DNA of 22,352 bases from JBBQKF01 sp038326615 (GCA_038326615.1 JBBQKF010000052.1:1-22352); one strand, 5' to 3'; shown: positions 1-7,906, counted from the stretch's first letter. Made by a program: numbers and translations. Notes: generated by a model from the sequence alone, not told the origin.

Positions 1-172
1 CCGTGGGTTTCTGACTTTCGAATACTCCTGATCCAAGTTTAGATTGTTCCTATAGTTTAATGCTGTTCTCCAGCAAAAGGTTGTACACCTTTCTGACACA
101 ACCGAATGTCCTGGCAATAAGTTTTGATTGTTCACTATTGGGATATATGCGATACATGTAAGCGATGTTCAT
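1..172 (-). pseudogene. IS200/IS605-family TnpB (OrfB) N-terminal remnant, cut by window edge
   Basis: Reading leftward from an ATG at 172, the translation starts MNIAYMYRIYPNSEQSKLI and continues with a FGCVRKVYN motif. This is the usual TnpB opening (YRIYP, then FGCVRxVYN). An in-frame TAG at 50-52 interrupts the frame, after which it stays open to the window edge with TnpB-like content (EQSKLGSG...KPT). Intact TnpB proteins are about 370-400 aa, so only the first tenth is visible. No TnpA partner is seen next to it. The in-frame stop suggests a dead copy, although the part beyond the window edge cannot be judged. TnpB is an RNA-guided nuclease in living elements; no such activity is expected here. 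Confidence 0.7.
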
Positions 173-397
173 AAGCAGTTTTCCCGTTAGAATAATATGT
201 GTATAACGTAAATTAATGAATTTGGGGTATTGACCGAAGAAAAGATATTTGGCAGAATGCATTGATGAAGATGTGGGAATAACGAGCAGGATTAGGAACG
301 TAATGGAATGGACAGGATATGGAACGGGGGGAATGGGCGAAAAACGTGAGTGGAGTAACGAGCAGGACGAGGCGTGGGGTCCGCTTGGAGCTTATGC

Positions 398-454
398 ATC
401 CAATTGTAATATTTCGCTTGGTTGTACGAAAAATGCTCAATATTACAATTGGAT
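398..454. repeat. Perfect 16-bp inverted repeat with 25-nt loop
   Basis: The left arm ATCCAATTGTAATATT (398-413) is exactly complementary to the right arm AATATTACAATTGGAT (439-454). No T-run follows on either strand, so it is not a standard intrinsic terminator. It could be a mobile-element end, a small RNA structure or a protein-binding palindrome. It lies about 225 bp beyond the start of the TnpB remnant. Confidence 0.75.
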
Positions 455-641
455 ATTGCTGGCGAAAGTCAAAGTGGGGAGATAATAAAACAGGAAAATT
501 GATTTTATTTTTCTGGCTCAGATAACTCGAAATATATTGCCGACTTTTGCTCAAGATGCAAATGTCCTCTTGTAAAATGATATTGAGGATATGAATACTC
601 CTGCTGAAGTGGTTGTTCTTGACCTTGAGGATGTCACTAGT

Positions 642-710
642 ATTCCAAATATTTTCTATTATTATGCAAAAATTATCAAGTTATTTAATCAATAAACACG
701 ATACAATAAG
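642..710 (+). promoter_or_regulatory. Repeated upstream element, copy 1 (dodecin)
   Basis: It begins ATTCCAAATATTTTCTAT and continues through ATTATCAAGTTATTTAATC and AATAAACAC. The same order of blocks is found at 11818, 17130 and 20715, each before a small plus-strand gene. Here the element starts 156 bp before the dodecin ATG, farther than in the other three copies (116-124 bp). Conservation across four otherwise unrelated intergenic regions points to a promoter plus operator or a leader element. I cannot assign a sigma factor: no clear SigB (GTTTAA/GGGTAT) or good SigA -35 is seen. Confidence 0.7.
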
Positions 711-797
711 AATAATGATAGAAACAATTGGGGTTTATTTTGAATGATAAATGGATGAATCTAAAGGGGTTCTATAATACAAGAGGAGGTGAAAGTG

Positions 798-1004
798 ATG
801 TCAGTAGTAAAAATTATCGAACTTATATCTGAATCAAATGAGAGTTGGGAAGATGCTACAAAAAAAGCAGTCAAAGAAGCGGCTAGAACAATTGAAAACA
901 TTAAATCTGTACATATCAGTGATCTTCAGGCAATAGTCCAAAACAATCAAGTTACGATGTTTAGGGTTAATGTAAAAATATCCTTTGTTGTAAAAGAGCA
1001 ATAA
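798..1004 (+). CDS. Dodecin family protein (flavin storage/binding)
   Basis: This is a 68-aa protein. Dodecins form hollow 12-mers that bind flavins or related cofactors and are thought to buffer free flavin and limit photo-oxidative damage. The translation has the family pattern throughout: VVKIIELISES, then SWEDATKKAVKEAARTI, and the C-terminal strand RVNVKISFVV. I chose the ATG at 798 because AGGAGG (784-789) lies 8 nt upstream; an in-frame GTG at 789 overlaps that ribosome binding site. The segment after the helix reads NIKSVHI, so the tryptophan that stacks on flavin in halophilic archaeal dodecin is not present at that place, and ligand choice may differ. Upstream sits copy 1 of the repeated element. 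The aldolase gene follows 150 bp downstream on the same strand and may be co-transcribed. Confidence 0.92.
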   Translation: MSVVKIIELISESNESWEDATKKAVKEAARTIENIKSVHISDLQAIVQNNQVTMFRVNVKISFVVKEQ

Positions 1005-1155
1005 TCAAAAGATGTTAATACGTTTTTTCAGCCGAATTATTTTGAGTTGCAGACAGTCAGCGAAAGTATGGGACTAAAATTACTTGTCTGCGACGGTAAC
1101 GAAATTTTTATGAAAGGATGATGATTTATCCATTGTGTTTTGTGATGAATAAATC

Positions 1156-2055
1156 ATGGATATGAAAATGAACGACAAACAAGTTGAAAGAATGAGCCAT
1201 GCTAAGGGATTTATTGCGGCACTTGATCAAAGCGGTGGTAGCACCCCCAAAGCACTGACTACTTATGGAATATCACAAGAATCGTATTCTGGTGAGGATG
1301 AAATGTTCGATCTTGTCCATAAAATGAGAACTCGCATTATTACAAGCCCAGCTTTTTCTTCTGAGCATATACTTGGTGCGATTCTTTTTGAACAGACTAT
1401 GGATCGATCAATTGACGGTTTATTCACTGGTGATTATCTGTGGGAGAAAAAAGGTATTGTTCCAATTGTGAAGGTGGATAAGGGTCTAGCTGATGTTGCT
1501 GATGGTGTTCAGCTTATGAAAGAAATTGAAGATCTCGATGTATTGATAAAACGGGCAGTTGAACGAAAAATGTTCGGAACTAAAATGCGTTCTGTAATCA
1601 AACTGGCCAATCCGGAGGGAATCAGGAAAATAGTTGATCAACAATTTCAATATGCCGACCAGATTTCTATGGCTGGCCTAGTTCCAATTTTAGAACCTGA
1701 GGTAGATATCCACAGTACGGAAAAGGAAGAATCCGAGCAACTACTTAAGACAGAGATACTTAAGCATCTTGAAACCTTACCTGGGGATCGTCAGATTATG
1801 CTAAAACTTACGATTCCATCTATTGATAATTTTTATGCCGACTTGATTACACACCCGCATGTGATGAGAGTTGTGGCACTGTCCGGCGGATACAGTCAGG
1901 AAGAAGCAATTGAGCTGCTTGTACGTAATACAGATTTAATTGCAAGTTTTTCTCGAGCACTTTCTTCCGGGTTGACAGCACAGCTGTCCGACGAGGAGTT
2001 TAATAATATGTTGGATGCATCCATTAAAAATATTTATAATGCATCAATCACGTAA
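1156..2055 (+). CDS. fda: Class I fructose-bisphosphate aldolase
   Basis: The enzyme (EC 4.1.2.13) cleaves fructose 1,6-bisphosphate to glyceraldehyde 3-phosphate and dihydroxyacetone phosphate through a lysine Schiff base, in cytosolic glycolysis and gluconeogenesis. The family opening GFIAALDQSGGSTPKAL is at residues 18-34. The Schiff-base lysine is K217 in MLKLTIPS, matching the K212 position of the Staphylococcus aureus enzyme once start differences are allowed for. Other conserved blocks are LVPILEPEVDI (175-185) and ALSGGYS (241-247). At 295-299 aa it is full length. The start is uncertain: ATGs lie at 1156, 1162 and 1168, none with a good ribosome binding site, and family members usually begin at the position of the 1168 ATG (MNDKQ). 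A 48-bp near-identical copy of codons 56-71 lies just downstream at 2095. Confidence 0.95.
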   Translation: MDMKMNDKQVERMSHAKGFIAALDQSGGSTPKALTTYGISQESYSGEDEMFDLVHKMRTRIITSPAFSSEHILGAILFEQTMDRSIDGLFTGDYLWEKKGIVPIVKVDKGLADVADGVQLMKEIEDLDVLIKRAVERKMFGTKMRSVIKLANPEGIRKIVDQQFQYADQISMAGLVPILEPEVDIHSTEKEESEQLLKTEILKHLETLPGDRQIMLKLTIPSIDNFYADLITHPHVMRVVALSGGYSQEEAIELLVRNTDLIASFSRALSSGLTAQLSDEEFNNMLDASIKNIYNASIT

Positions 2056-2094
2056 ATATTTAACACTTTAGTTCCTAAAGGACGATTGCTTTTT

Positions 2095-2142
2095 AAAATG
2101 CGAACTCGCATTATTACAAGCCCAGCTTTTTCTTCTAAGCAT
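2095..2142 (+). repeat. Displaced 48-bp copy of internal aldolase coding sequence
   Basis: Positions 2095-2142 match 1321-1368 inside the aldolase gene at 46 of 48 positions; the two differences are at 2101 and 2137. The copied part encodes KMRTRIITSPAFSSEH. It sits 39 bp after the aldolase stop and ends 4 bp before the stop codon of the convergent DUF1638 gene. Left of 2095 the similarity to the aldolase fades over about 20 bp. It is most simply the remnant of a second, deleted aldolase gene or a local duplication. Confidence 0.9.
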
Positions 2143-2146
2143 GTCG

Positions 2147-2896
2147 TCAAATATCAACTCCAATGATATTTTCGTCGAAACTCGCGACGGTTTTCTTGCC
2201 TGATGAAATGACCTGGACTTCTTCATCGAGAAAAATTCCATTAAGCAACCGCTCCATGAATGAAGTGTCTCCAACCAATTCATGAAATTCCCAATTCAGA
2301 TATTCCGCGCACTTCTTTGTGTAGGAACGGTAATAATCTGTATTCCCCAAACAATTCCAGTCGATGAAGACCGCTTTGCTGTATTCCTTGAACCATCCTT
2401 GTTCCATTTCCATAAGGTATTCCGCATTGTCCTCACCGTATGTCTCACGGTAATTGTTCAAGACATTTAAGTATCGTTCCTCACCCGGCTGCGTGGAGCA
2501 CTCTATCCAACCGCGTGAATACCAGTAAATGCCTCCGTGACTCTCTGAGAAATTCTTGTTATAAGCGGTTTGGGAGCCCAGCAACAGAGTGATGCAGTCG
2601 TGTGCTCTGGGAATTACCAGAGGAATCCTCTCGCTCGTCAGGCCAATAATACCGTTACTGCAAAGACCATATGCCAAAATGATGTAGTCATAATTCGGTC
2701 TAAGCTCAAAATGATTATAGGGGAATCCTATGTTGGCTAGGTCAATCTGGTTCTGAAGTTCCGATCTTAAAATGTCAGGTGTATTATGAAGACCTTGGGG
2801 CATATAGACAACATCCACATAACATTCCGAGATGCTACTCAAATAGGAAATTTCGCGTTTCAGAACGTCACAAGCAATGACTTTTAATCGAACCAT
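2147..2896 (-). CDS. DUF1638 family protein
   Basis: This 249-aa soluble protein begins MVRLKVIACDVLKREISYL. The CDVLxRE opening, the LAYGLCSNGI block (about 74-83) and the PRAHDCITLLLGS block (about 95-107) are the features by which I recognise DUF1638. The conserved Cys and His in these blocks could bind a metal or cofactor. The family's function is unknown; it is common in methanogens and in anaerobic Firmicutes, often near methyltransferase/corrinoid genes, none of which are in this window. The ATG at 2896 has a good ribosome binding site (GTGAGGT, 8 nt before). The gene converges with the aldolase gene, and the displaced aldolase fragment almost touches its 3' end. It appears monocistronic. 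Confidence 0.8.
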   Translation of the reverse strand: MVRLKVIACDVLKREISYLSSISECYVDVVYMPQGLHNTPDILRSELQNQIDLANIGFPYNHFELRPNYDYIILAYGLCSNGIIGLTSERIPLVIPRAHDCITLLLGSQTAYNKNFSESHGGIYWYSRGWIECSTQPGEERYLNVLNNYRETYGEDNAEYLMEMEQGWFKEYSKAVFIDWNCLGNTDYYRSYTKKCAEYLNWEFHELVGDTSFMERLLNGIFLDEEVQVISSGKKTVASFDENIIGVDI

Positions 2897-3294
2897 GACT
2901 GTACCTCACTTTATTTATTATTTCATCCCTATTGTATTCAATATCACAGAAATCAAATAGCATTTTCCGGGTAAAATTTTGTAATTATATGCTAAGATAC
3001 ACCTCGCTCGTTTGCAGCATCTTGCTTTATATATCAAATTCGTTAACATGCGGGTTACACAAATTTTGTACTCTTTGTTCATTTAAAATAATGCAGTTAC
3101 CTGTTAACAATACAATTATTGGGTGCAAAATAGGGAACCCCAAAAAATAAGAATGACGATAATCCGAAAAAATTATCCGAAAAAACCAAAAAGTTATCCA
3201 AAAAAAGTTTGTGTTGCAAAAAACATTAGTAAGTAATAAAATCAAGAAATGAGGTTGTAATTAAAACCTCGTATTATTGAAAGGAGATATTAAA
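2897..3294. other. Divergent intergenic region (398 bp) with a triple short repeat
   Basis: No gene is supported here. It separates the minus-strand DUF1638 gene from the plus-strand Cys-rich gene and must hold both promoters. At about 3160-3207 the motif TTATCC(G)AAAAAA or a close variant occurs three times in direct orientation: ATAATCCGAAAAAA, TTATCCGAAAAAA and TTATCCAAAAAAA. This could be a phased A-tract region or a binding-site array upstream of the gene at 3295. Short open frames on both strands lack ribosome binding sites. Confidence 0.5.
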
Positions 3295-3576
3295 ATGTCA
3301 AACAATGTATCTAGAACAAAAGAAAATTTGGATAAATGTCTTTGTATGACATGCCCAAGTTACATATTCTTCTGCAAAATGAAATCGATGCCTGCCAATG
3401 TACTTCTTATGATGAGTATGGAAAAGAAAATCTACGCCGAAGCAATGTTCTGTGCTTACGGATCAAGTAGTCAATGTGTTGGTGAAGAAAAGGGCTGTGT
3501 TTGCTCTAATTGTGAGGTTTTCAAGGAAAATAAGCTTGGCAAGGGTTATTTCTGTACAACCAAAGACGGTAAATAG
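3295..3576 (+). CDS. Cysteine-rich DUF2769-like protein
   Basis: This 93-aa protein has ten cysteines, including two CxCxxC motifs (C15-x-C17-xx-C20 and C68-x-C70-xx-C73) and isolated Cys at 27, 53, 61 and 87. The first motif, CLCMTCPSY, and the repeated C-rich end (CVCSNCEVF) resemble DUF2769, which I know mainly from methanogens and anaerobes. Such spacing suits Fe-S or zinc binding, which I infer only. The ATG at 3295 is chosen because AAAGGAGAT (3280-3288) lies 6 nt before it; an in-frame TTG at 3277 precedes the ribosome binding site. No signal peptide or membrane segment is visible. An intrinsic terminator lies about 110 bp downstream, so it is probably transcribed alone. Confidence 0.75.
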   Translation: MSNNVSRTKENLDKCLCMTCPSYIFFCKMKSMPANVLLMMSMEKKIYAEAMFCAYGSSSQCVGEEKGCVCSNCEVFKENKLGKGYFCTTKDGK

Positions 3577-3940
3577 AAGTTAAACAATTTGAATGATATA
3601 TTCAAAAACCTATAAAAATCTGACTTACCAAATATAGTATACATGGACATACAGCTTAGTACATAAAAAAATAAATTTACCAGTAAAAATCACCTTTAAA
3701 ATGGTGATTTTTTTCGTAAACATGAGCAAGCAGCATAGAAGTGCAATTGACAATATCATTGCGATGTTTGACGAAAACGCAAAGAAATAATGTAAAGAGC
3801 CTGCCAGTCATCCAATTTTATGCTAGGATATTTTTAATTATAGTGGCAAAAACATAGTTATATTTTTGAAAGGAAAGTGGTATAATTATGAAAATATAAA
3901 TCTTAGTTTGATTTTACCTATAGCAAAAAAGGAGGCAGAT
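3577..3940. other. Intergenic region (364 bp) with a terminator and a 22-codon ORF
   Basis: Besides the hairpin terminator at 3685-3714, a tiny open frame runs from ATG 3722 to TAA 3790 (MSKQHRSAIDNIIAMFDENA plus two Lys). It has no ribosome binding site and looks like the tail or scar of a lost gene. Before the DUF6629 gene there is TATAAT at 3881-3886. I see nothing else. Confidence 0.4.
3685..3714 (+). terminator. Intrinsic terminator after the Cys-rich gene
   Basis: The stem AAAAATCACC (3685-3694) pairs perfectly with GGTGATTTTT (3703-3712) around an 8-nt loop and is followed by further T residues. The A-run and T-run allow it to work in both directions, but only the plus-strand gene lies close. 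Confidence 0.8.
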
Positions 3941-4621
3941 ATGTGTTTTTCAGCAACAGCTAGTTTCGTAGGTGGAACCTTATTAACTTCAATAGGAGCT
4001 ATGACAATTCTTAAAAACAAGGAGAAGTCACAGCGATTGTTTGCATCTATTCCGATTGTATTTGGCATCCAGCAGATATCCGAGGGGTTTGTCTGGATTG
4101 GACTTCGATCACAAGAACATGACCTAACCCTAAAAGTGGCGACTTATATTTTTCTTATAACCGCGGTTGTAATTTGGCCGACTATGGTGCCTCTCTCGAT
4201 GCTGTTTATGGAAAAAATAAAATCCAGAAGAATAGTACTGTGTGTTCTTCTGGTTGTTGGAATTGCTGTGTCTTTGTTCTATGGTATCGGCGCATTCTTT
4301 TTTAATGTAACGGCTCAAATCAGTAGTTTTCATATTCTGTATTCTGTTGAATCCCCGCCGCCCATTGCAGGCATTGCATCCATCGCCTATCTTGTTGCCA
4401 CCATCCCATCGCTGTTTGTTTCAAGCAAGAAAAGAATATATCAGTTTGGAATAATTGTCGGTATAGCCTATGCGATTACTCAGTATTTCTACATGGAGTT
4501 TCTAATATCGGTTTGGTGTTTCTTTGCCGCGATAGCAAGCATAATTATATATTGGATTCTGAGAGAACAAAGCAGCGAAAAAGGATTCTCGCGTAATAAA
4601 ATCGCCGTATCTGCTGAATGA
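3941..4621 (+). CDS. DUF6629-like multi-pass membrane protein
   Basis: This 226-aa, very hydrophobic protein begins MCFSATASFVGGTLLTSIGA. The invariant-looking MCFSATASF opening and the FGIQQISEGFVW block (about 44-55) match the DUF6629 family of integral membrane proteins of unknown function. About seven hydrophobic segments can be seen, ending with a short charged tail (LREQSSEKGFSRN). The ATG at 3941 is supported by AAGGAGG (3929-3935). An upstream in-frame ATG at 3866 would add 25 residues that do not belong to the family, so I rejected it. No neighbouring gene suggests a role. Confidence 0.8.
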   Translation: MCFSATASFVGGTLLTSIGAMTILKNKEKSQRLFASIPIVFGIQQISEGFVWIGLRSQEHDLTLKVATYIFLITAVVIWPTMVPLSMLFMEKIKSRRIVLCVLLVVGIAVSLFYGIGAFFFNVTAQISSFHILYSVESPPPIAGIASIAYLVATIPSLFVSSKKRIYQFGIIVGIAYAITQYFYMEFLISVWCFFAAIASIIIYWILREQSSEKGFSRNKIAVSAE

Positions 4622-4835
4622 ACAGCACTTATGCTTCCGAATTCTCAGACCACTCATTTCACAAGCGATTACGGTCCTCTTAGTCTACTCTGCTATGACG
4701 GATGAAGAGAAAATTTACTTGATTTGGTACATTTTGAATTAATAGTAAATGCCAGTAAAATATAGGATTTAAATTTTTATGCATATTAAATGAAGCTAAT
4801 TTGTTGCAATGTGAGATGAAGAGGAGCAAGAATGT

Positions 4836-7800
4836 ATGCCATATAAGAAGAAGGTAAAAGTGAAATCTGAAAAAGAGAATACAATCAACCAGATAGAGGC
4901 GGATCAAGAAATTTCAGAGAAGGAAGATAGAGCGCAAAAGGTTGCCAAAAAATTGCTTGAAGGGTTTCCAATTGTCGGCATTGGTGCTTCAGCGGGAGGA
5001 TTGGCAGCTTTTGAAGCGTTTTTTTCTGGCATGCCTGACAAGGAGGATCCTGGCATGGCATTTGTATTAGTGCAGCACCTGGCCCCTGACTATAAGAGTA
5101 TTCTTACAGACCTAATTCAGAGATACACGCGAATGAAGGTTTTTGAGGTAGAGGATGGAATGGTAGTTAGGCCGAACTGCGTCTATATTATTCCGCCTAA
5201 CAAAGATATGACATTTCTAAAAGGCGCACTGCTATTACAGGTTCCTATTGCTCCACGGGGACATCGAATGCCGATTGATTTTTTCTTTAATTCGTTAGTA
5301 CAGGACCAACACGCGCGAGCAATCTGCATTATCCTTTCAGGTTCCGGCAGTGACGGCACTTTAGGGCTGCGTGCTATTAAAGGCGAAGGGGGGATGGCCA
5401 TGGTTCAAACTCCTTCAACTGCCGAATATGATGGAATGCCGACCAGCGCTATTGCAACGGGGCTTGCGGATTATGAACTTTCTCCAATCGATATGCCCGC
5501 TTCTCTAATCAGCTATACTCATCATGCATTCGGCAAATTCTCACGCAATATCAGTCCAGCGCCGAAATCAGAAATCTCACTCAAAAAAGTATTTATATTA
5601 TTAAGAAACCAATGTGGGCATGACTTTTCGCAGTATAAATCAAGCACTATAAACCGCAGGATTGAGCGGCGAATGGCTGTTCATCAAATAAAAACCTTGG
5701 ACGAATATATTAAGTTTCTTCAGATAGAACCAACAGAGGGAGAAGCTTTGTTCAATGACATGCTTATTGGGGTTACAAGCTTTTTCAGAGATCCGCAAGT
5801 CTTCAAGATTATCGAAAAACAAATAATACCAAGGCTAATGGAGAGTAAGCCGTCTCAAAGCATTATCCGAATTTGGACTGCCGGTTGCTCAACAGGAGAA
5901 GAAGCATACTCAATTGCAATTCTTTTAACGGAAGCCATGGAAACCCTAATGAAGAACTTTCAAATTCAGATATTTGCAACGGATATTGATAAAAATGCGA
6001 TTGCAAAAGCCCGTGGAGGCATGTTTTCATTGTCGATAGCGGCAGATATGACTCCCGAACGCCTAGAACGATTTTTTACCCTCGAAAAAGGTTTTGGCTA
6101 TCACGTTAAAAAAACTTTACGTGATATGATCGTGTTTTCAGAGCAGGATATCATAAAGGACCCGCCATTCTCAAAGGTTGATCTTATCAGTTGCCGTAAC
6201 GTACTCATATATTTGGGACCGCAACTACAAAAAAAACTTATACCCCTCTTTCATTACTCATTAAATAAAGAAGGGTATCTCTTCTTAGGAACAGCAGAAA
6301 CAACAGGAGATTTCGACAACCTTTTTGACTCTATTGATCACAAATCAAAGATATATCAAGCTAAAGTGAACACTTTGAACAGTAAGCAAAATCTTTTTAA
6401 CACTTTTAAACCACTTGAAACAGCAACTGAAACGGCGATCTCCGAGATTGAAATAGAAGCAGTAACAAAGAGTACAGGATATAGAGAACTAACCGAAAAA
6501 ACAATTTTACTTAATATGCTGCAAACAGCTATACTAATTGACGGTAGTGGAAATATTCTTTATTTTCACGGTCGCACCGGCAAATATCTTGAACCAGCCC
6601 CCGGGGAAGCTGGTGTGAATAATATAATAAGGATGGCGCGAGAAGGATTGCAAAGCGAACTGACAACAGCATTGCATAAAGTGTTTACAAGCAAAATGAG
6701 TATAAATCACCCTAACATTCGTGTTAAAACCAATGGCGACTATGAACTAGTAAATTTATCCATCTACCCAGTTGTGGATGACCTTGAGCTCCTTGAAACT
6801 ACCAATATATCGCCTAGGATAAAAGATCAACTATATGTAGTTGCATTAGAGCATTCACAATCCATATCAACCAATACAAATGGAATTGAATCCATTATTG
6901 AAGAGTTGGATACGGATCCTAAAATAGCAATACTGAAAAAAAAGTTGGAAGCCCAAGAAGAATACATACATGCTGCAAAGGAGGAGCTAGAGACGTCCAA
7001 CGAAGAATTGAAATCATCAAATGAAGAAATGCAGTCGGTCAATGAAGAATTACAGTCGACAAATGAGGAACTTGAAACTTCTAAGGAAGAATTGCAGTCT
7101 GTTAACGAAGAATTATCTACAGTAAATACCGAACTGCAATCCAAAGTGAATGACCTCTCAAAAGTTAATAATGATATGAACAACCTTTTATCGGGAACAG
7201 GAATTGGGACTGTTTTTGTTGATTATGACTTAAGAATAATACGCTTTACCCCAACAATAACAAAAATTATTAATTTAATAAAAGAGGATATTGGAAGATC
7301 AATCGGGCATATTGTGTCAAATTTAGTTGGTTATACTACTCTAATAAGCGATACGCAGATGGTACTTGACACGCTCATTCCAAAAGAACTTGAGGTGGTG
7401 ACAAATACGAGGCGGTCATACAACATGAATATTTTACCCTATCGAACAACGGATAATGTGATTGAAGGCGCAGTAATTACATTTACGGATATCACAGAAC
7501 AAAAAAGGCTAGAAGATGTTCTAAAGGCAACTCAAATCCAAATGGCTGAAGCGATTGTTGGCACAGTGAGAGAACCTTTATTGGTATTGGATTCACAGCT
7601 ACGAGTGGTATTGGCTAACCGTTCTTTTTATAGTACTTTCAAGGTGGAACCAGAAGCCACAATCGGAGAGTTTCTATATGATTTAGGGAACAAACAGTGG
7701 GAAATACCAGCCTTGCGCAAGCTGCTAGAAGAGATTCTACCCGAAAATTCAGTGTTTAATGATTACGAAATGACTCACAAGTTTCAGACCATCGGTAAAC

Positions 7801-7898
7801 GCACGATGCTTATCAACGCACGTCGTGTATTCAGTGAGCTTAACCAGTTTGAGTTAATCCTATTGGCAATCGAGGACATAACAGCTCGAAAGGGGTAA
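4836..7898 (+). CDS. CheB-CheR-PAS hybrid signalling protein without a kinase domain
   Basis: A 1020-aa cytoplasmic fusion. Residues about 43-230 are a CheB methylesterase domain with the catalytic triad S52 (GASAGG), H81 (QHLAPDY) and D173 (GSGSDGT). Residues about 248-510 are a CheR methyltransferase with the AdoMet-binding WTAGCSTGEEAYS motif (347-359) and the ISCRNVLIYL block (451-460). A PAS-like region (about 555-670) is followed by a long coiled coil of repeated NEEL-type heptads (about 700-780) and two further PAS-type domains (about 785-890 and 900-1018). No receiver precedes CheB. In many proteins of this architecture a histidine kinase follows the PAS domains; here the protein stops at EDITARKG. 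The start at 4836 has GAGGAG 9 nt upstream. It converges with the next kinase gene, with only 8 bp between the stop codons. No other chemotaxis genes are present, so a role outside flagellar chemotaxis is likely. Confidence 0.93.
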   Translation: MPYKKKVKVKSEKENTINQIEADQEISEKEDRAQKVAKKLLEGFPIVGIGASAGGLAAFEAFFSGMPDKEDPGMAFVLVQHLAPDYKSILTDLIQRYTRMKVFEVEDGMVVRPNCVYIIPPNKDMTFLKGALLLQVPIAPRGHRMPIDFFFNSLVQDQHARAICIILSGSGSDGTLGLRAIKGEGGMAMVQTPSTAEYDGMPTSAIATGLADYELSPIDMPASLISYTHHAFGKFSRNISPAPKSEISLKKVFILLRNQCGHDFSQYKSSTINRRIERRMAVHQIKTLDEYIKFLQIEPTEGEALFNDMLIGVTSFFRDPQVFKIIEKQIIPRLMESKPSQSIIRIWTAGCSTGEEAYSIAILLTEAMETLMKNFQIQIFATDIDKNAIAKARGGMFSLSIAADMTPERLERFFTLEKGFGYHVKKTLRDMIVFSEQDIIKDPPFSKVDLISCRNVLIYLGPQLQKKLIPLFHYSLNKEGYLFLGTAETTGDFDNLFDSIDHKSKIYQAKVNTLNSKQNLFNTFKPLETATETAISEIEIEAVTKSTGYRELTEKTILLNMLQTAILIDGSGNILYFHGRTGKYLEPAPGEAGVNNIIRMAREGLQSELTTALHKVFTSKMSINHPNIRVKTNGDYELVNLSIYPVVDDLELLETTNISPRIKDQLYVVALEHSQSISTNTNGIESIIEELDTDPKIAILKKKLEAQEEYIHAAKEELETSNEELKSSNEEMQSVNEELQSTNEELETSKEELQSVNEELSTVNTELQSKVNDLSKVNNDMNNLLSGTGIGTVFVDYDLRIIRFTPTITKIINLIKEDIGRSIGHIVSNLVGYTTLISDTQMVLDTLIPKELEVVTNTRRSYNMNILPYRTTDNVIEGAVITFTDITEQKRLEDVLKATQIQMAEAIVGTVREPLLVLDSQLRVVLANRSFYSTFKVEPEATIGEFLYDLGNKQWEIPALRKLLEEILPENSVFNDYEMTHKFQTIGKRTMLINARRVFSELNQFELILLAIEDITARKG
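6981..7136 (+). repeat. Heptad-coding repeat (coiled-coil linker) in the CheB-CheR-PAS gene
   Basis: Residues about 716-767 repeat a seven-residue unit of the form (N/K)EELxSx, with units such as SNEELKS, SNEEMQS, VNEELQS, TNEELET, SKEELQS and VNEELST. At the DNA level this gives a degenerate 21-bp periodicity. It forms a parallel coiled coil between the CheR/PAS region and the C-terminal PAS domains. The same kind of linker is typical of CheBR-PAS proteins. Confidence 0.85.
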
Positions 7899-7906
7899 GG
7901 TTATCT

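Larger units (their letters stand above)
263..797. other. Intergenic stretch without a convincing gene (535 bp)
   Basis: Positions about 255-400 are richer in G and C than the surroundings and carry a 12-bp direct repeat TAACGAGCAGGA at 280-291 and 356-367. A perfect palindrome follows at 398-454. Open frames exist on both strands here but none has a ribosome binding site or a recognisable motif. At 576-640 a short open stretch reads DIEDMNTPAEVVVLDLEDV followed by TSIP, reminiscent of a STAS-domain strand, but it is only about 22 codons, has a stop immediately before it, and runs into the repeated element at 642. The stretch ends with the dodecin promoter region. Confidence 0.5.

Noticed and set aside
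249..485. Plus-strand 78-aa open frame with Gly- and Glu-rich sequence
   Set aside because: It starts without a ribosome binding site, half of it is coded by the inverted repeat, and I see no protein motif.
213..554. 113-aa minus-strand open frame over the palindrome region
   Set aside because: There is no ribosome binding site and no recognisable family, its composition follows a structured GC-rich block, and it overlaps another frame on the plus strand equally well.
1005..1124. 37-codon open frame in phase with dodecin after its stop (readthrough extension)
   Set aside because: Dodecins end at this stop, the open length is not unusual by chance, and there is no readthrough context or recognisable domain.
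2932..3150. 72-aa plus-strand ORF in the DUF1638/DUF2769 intergenic region
   Set aside because: It lacks a ribosome binding site, has a random-looking composition, and a similar-size frame exists on the opposite strand.
6981..7136. Regularly spaced repeats that could suggest a CRISPR array
   Set aside because: The repeats are degenerate, lie in frame inside a coding region, and encode coiled-coil heptads; there are no spacers or cas genes.
6827..7183. 118-aa minus-strand open frame rich in Ser and Cys
   Set aside because: It is the exact antisense of the heptad-repeat coiled coil in the CheB-CheR-PAS gene; its repeats mirror that gene and it has no ribosome binding site.
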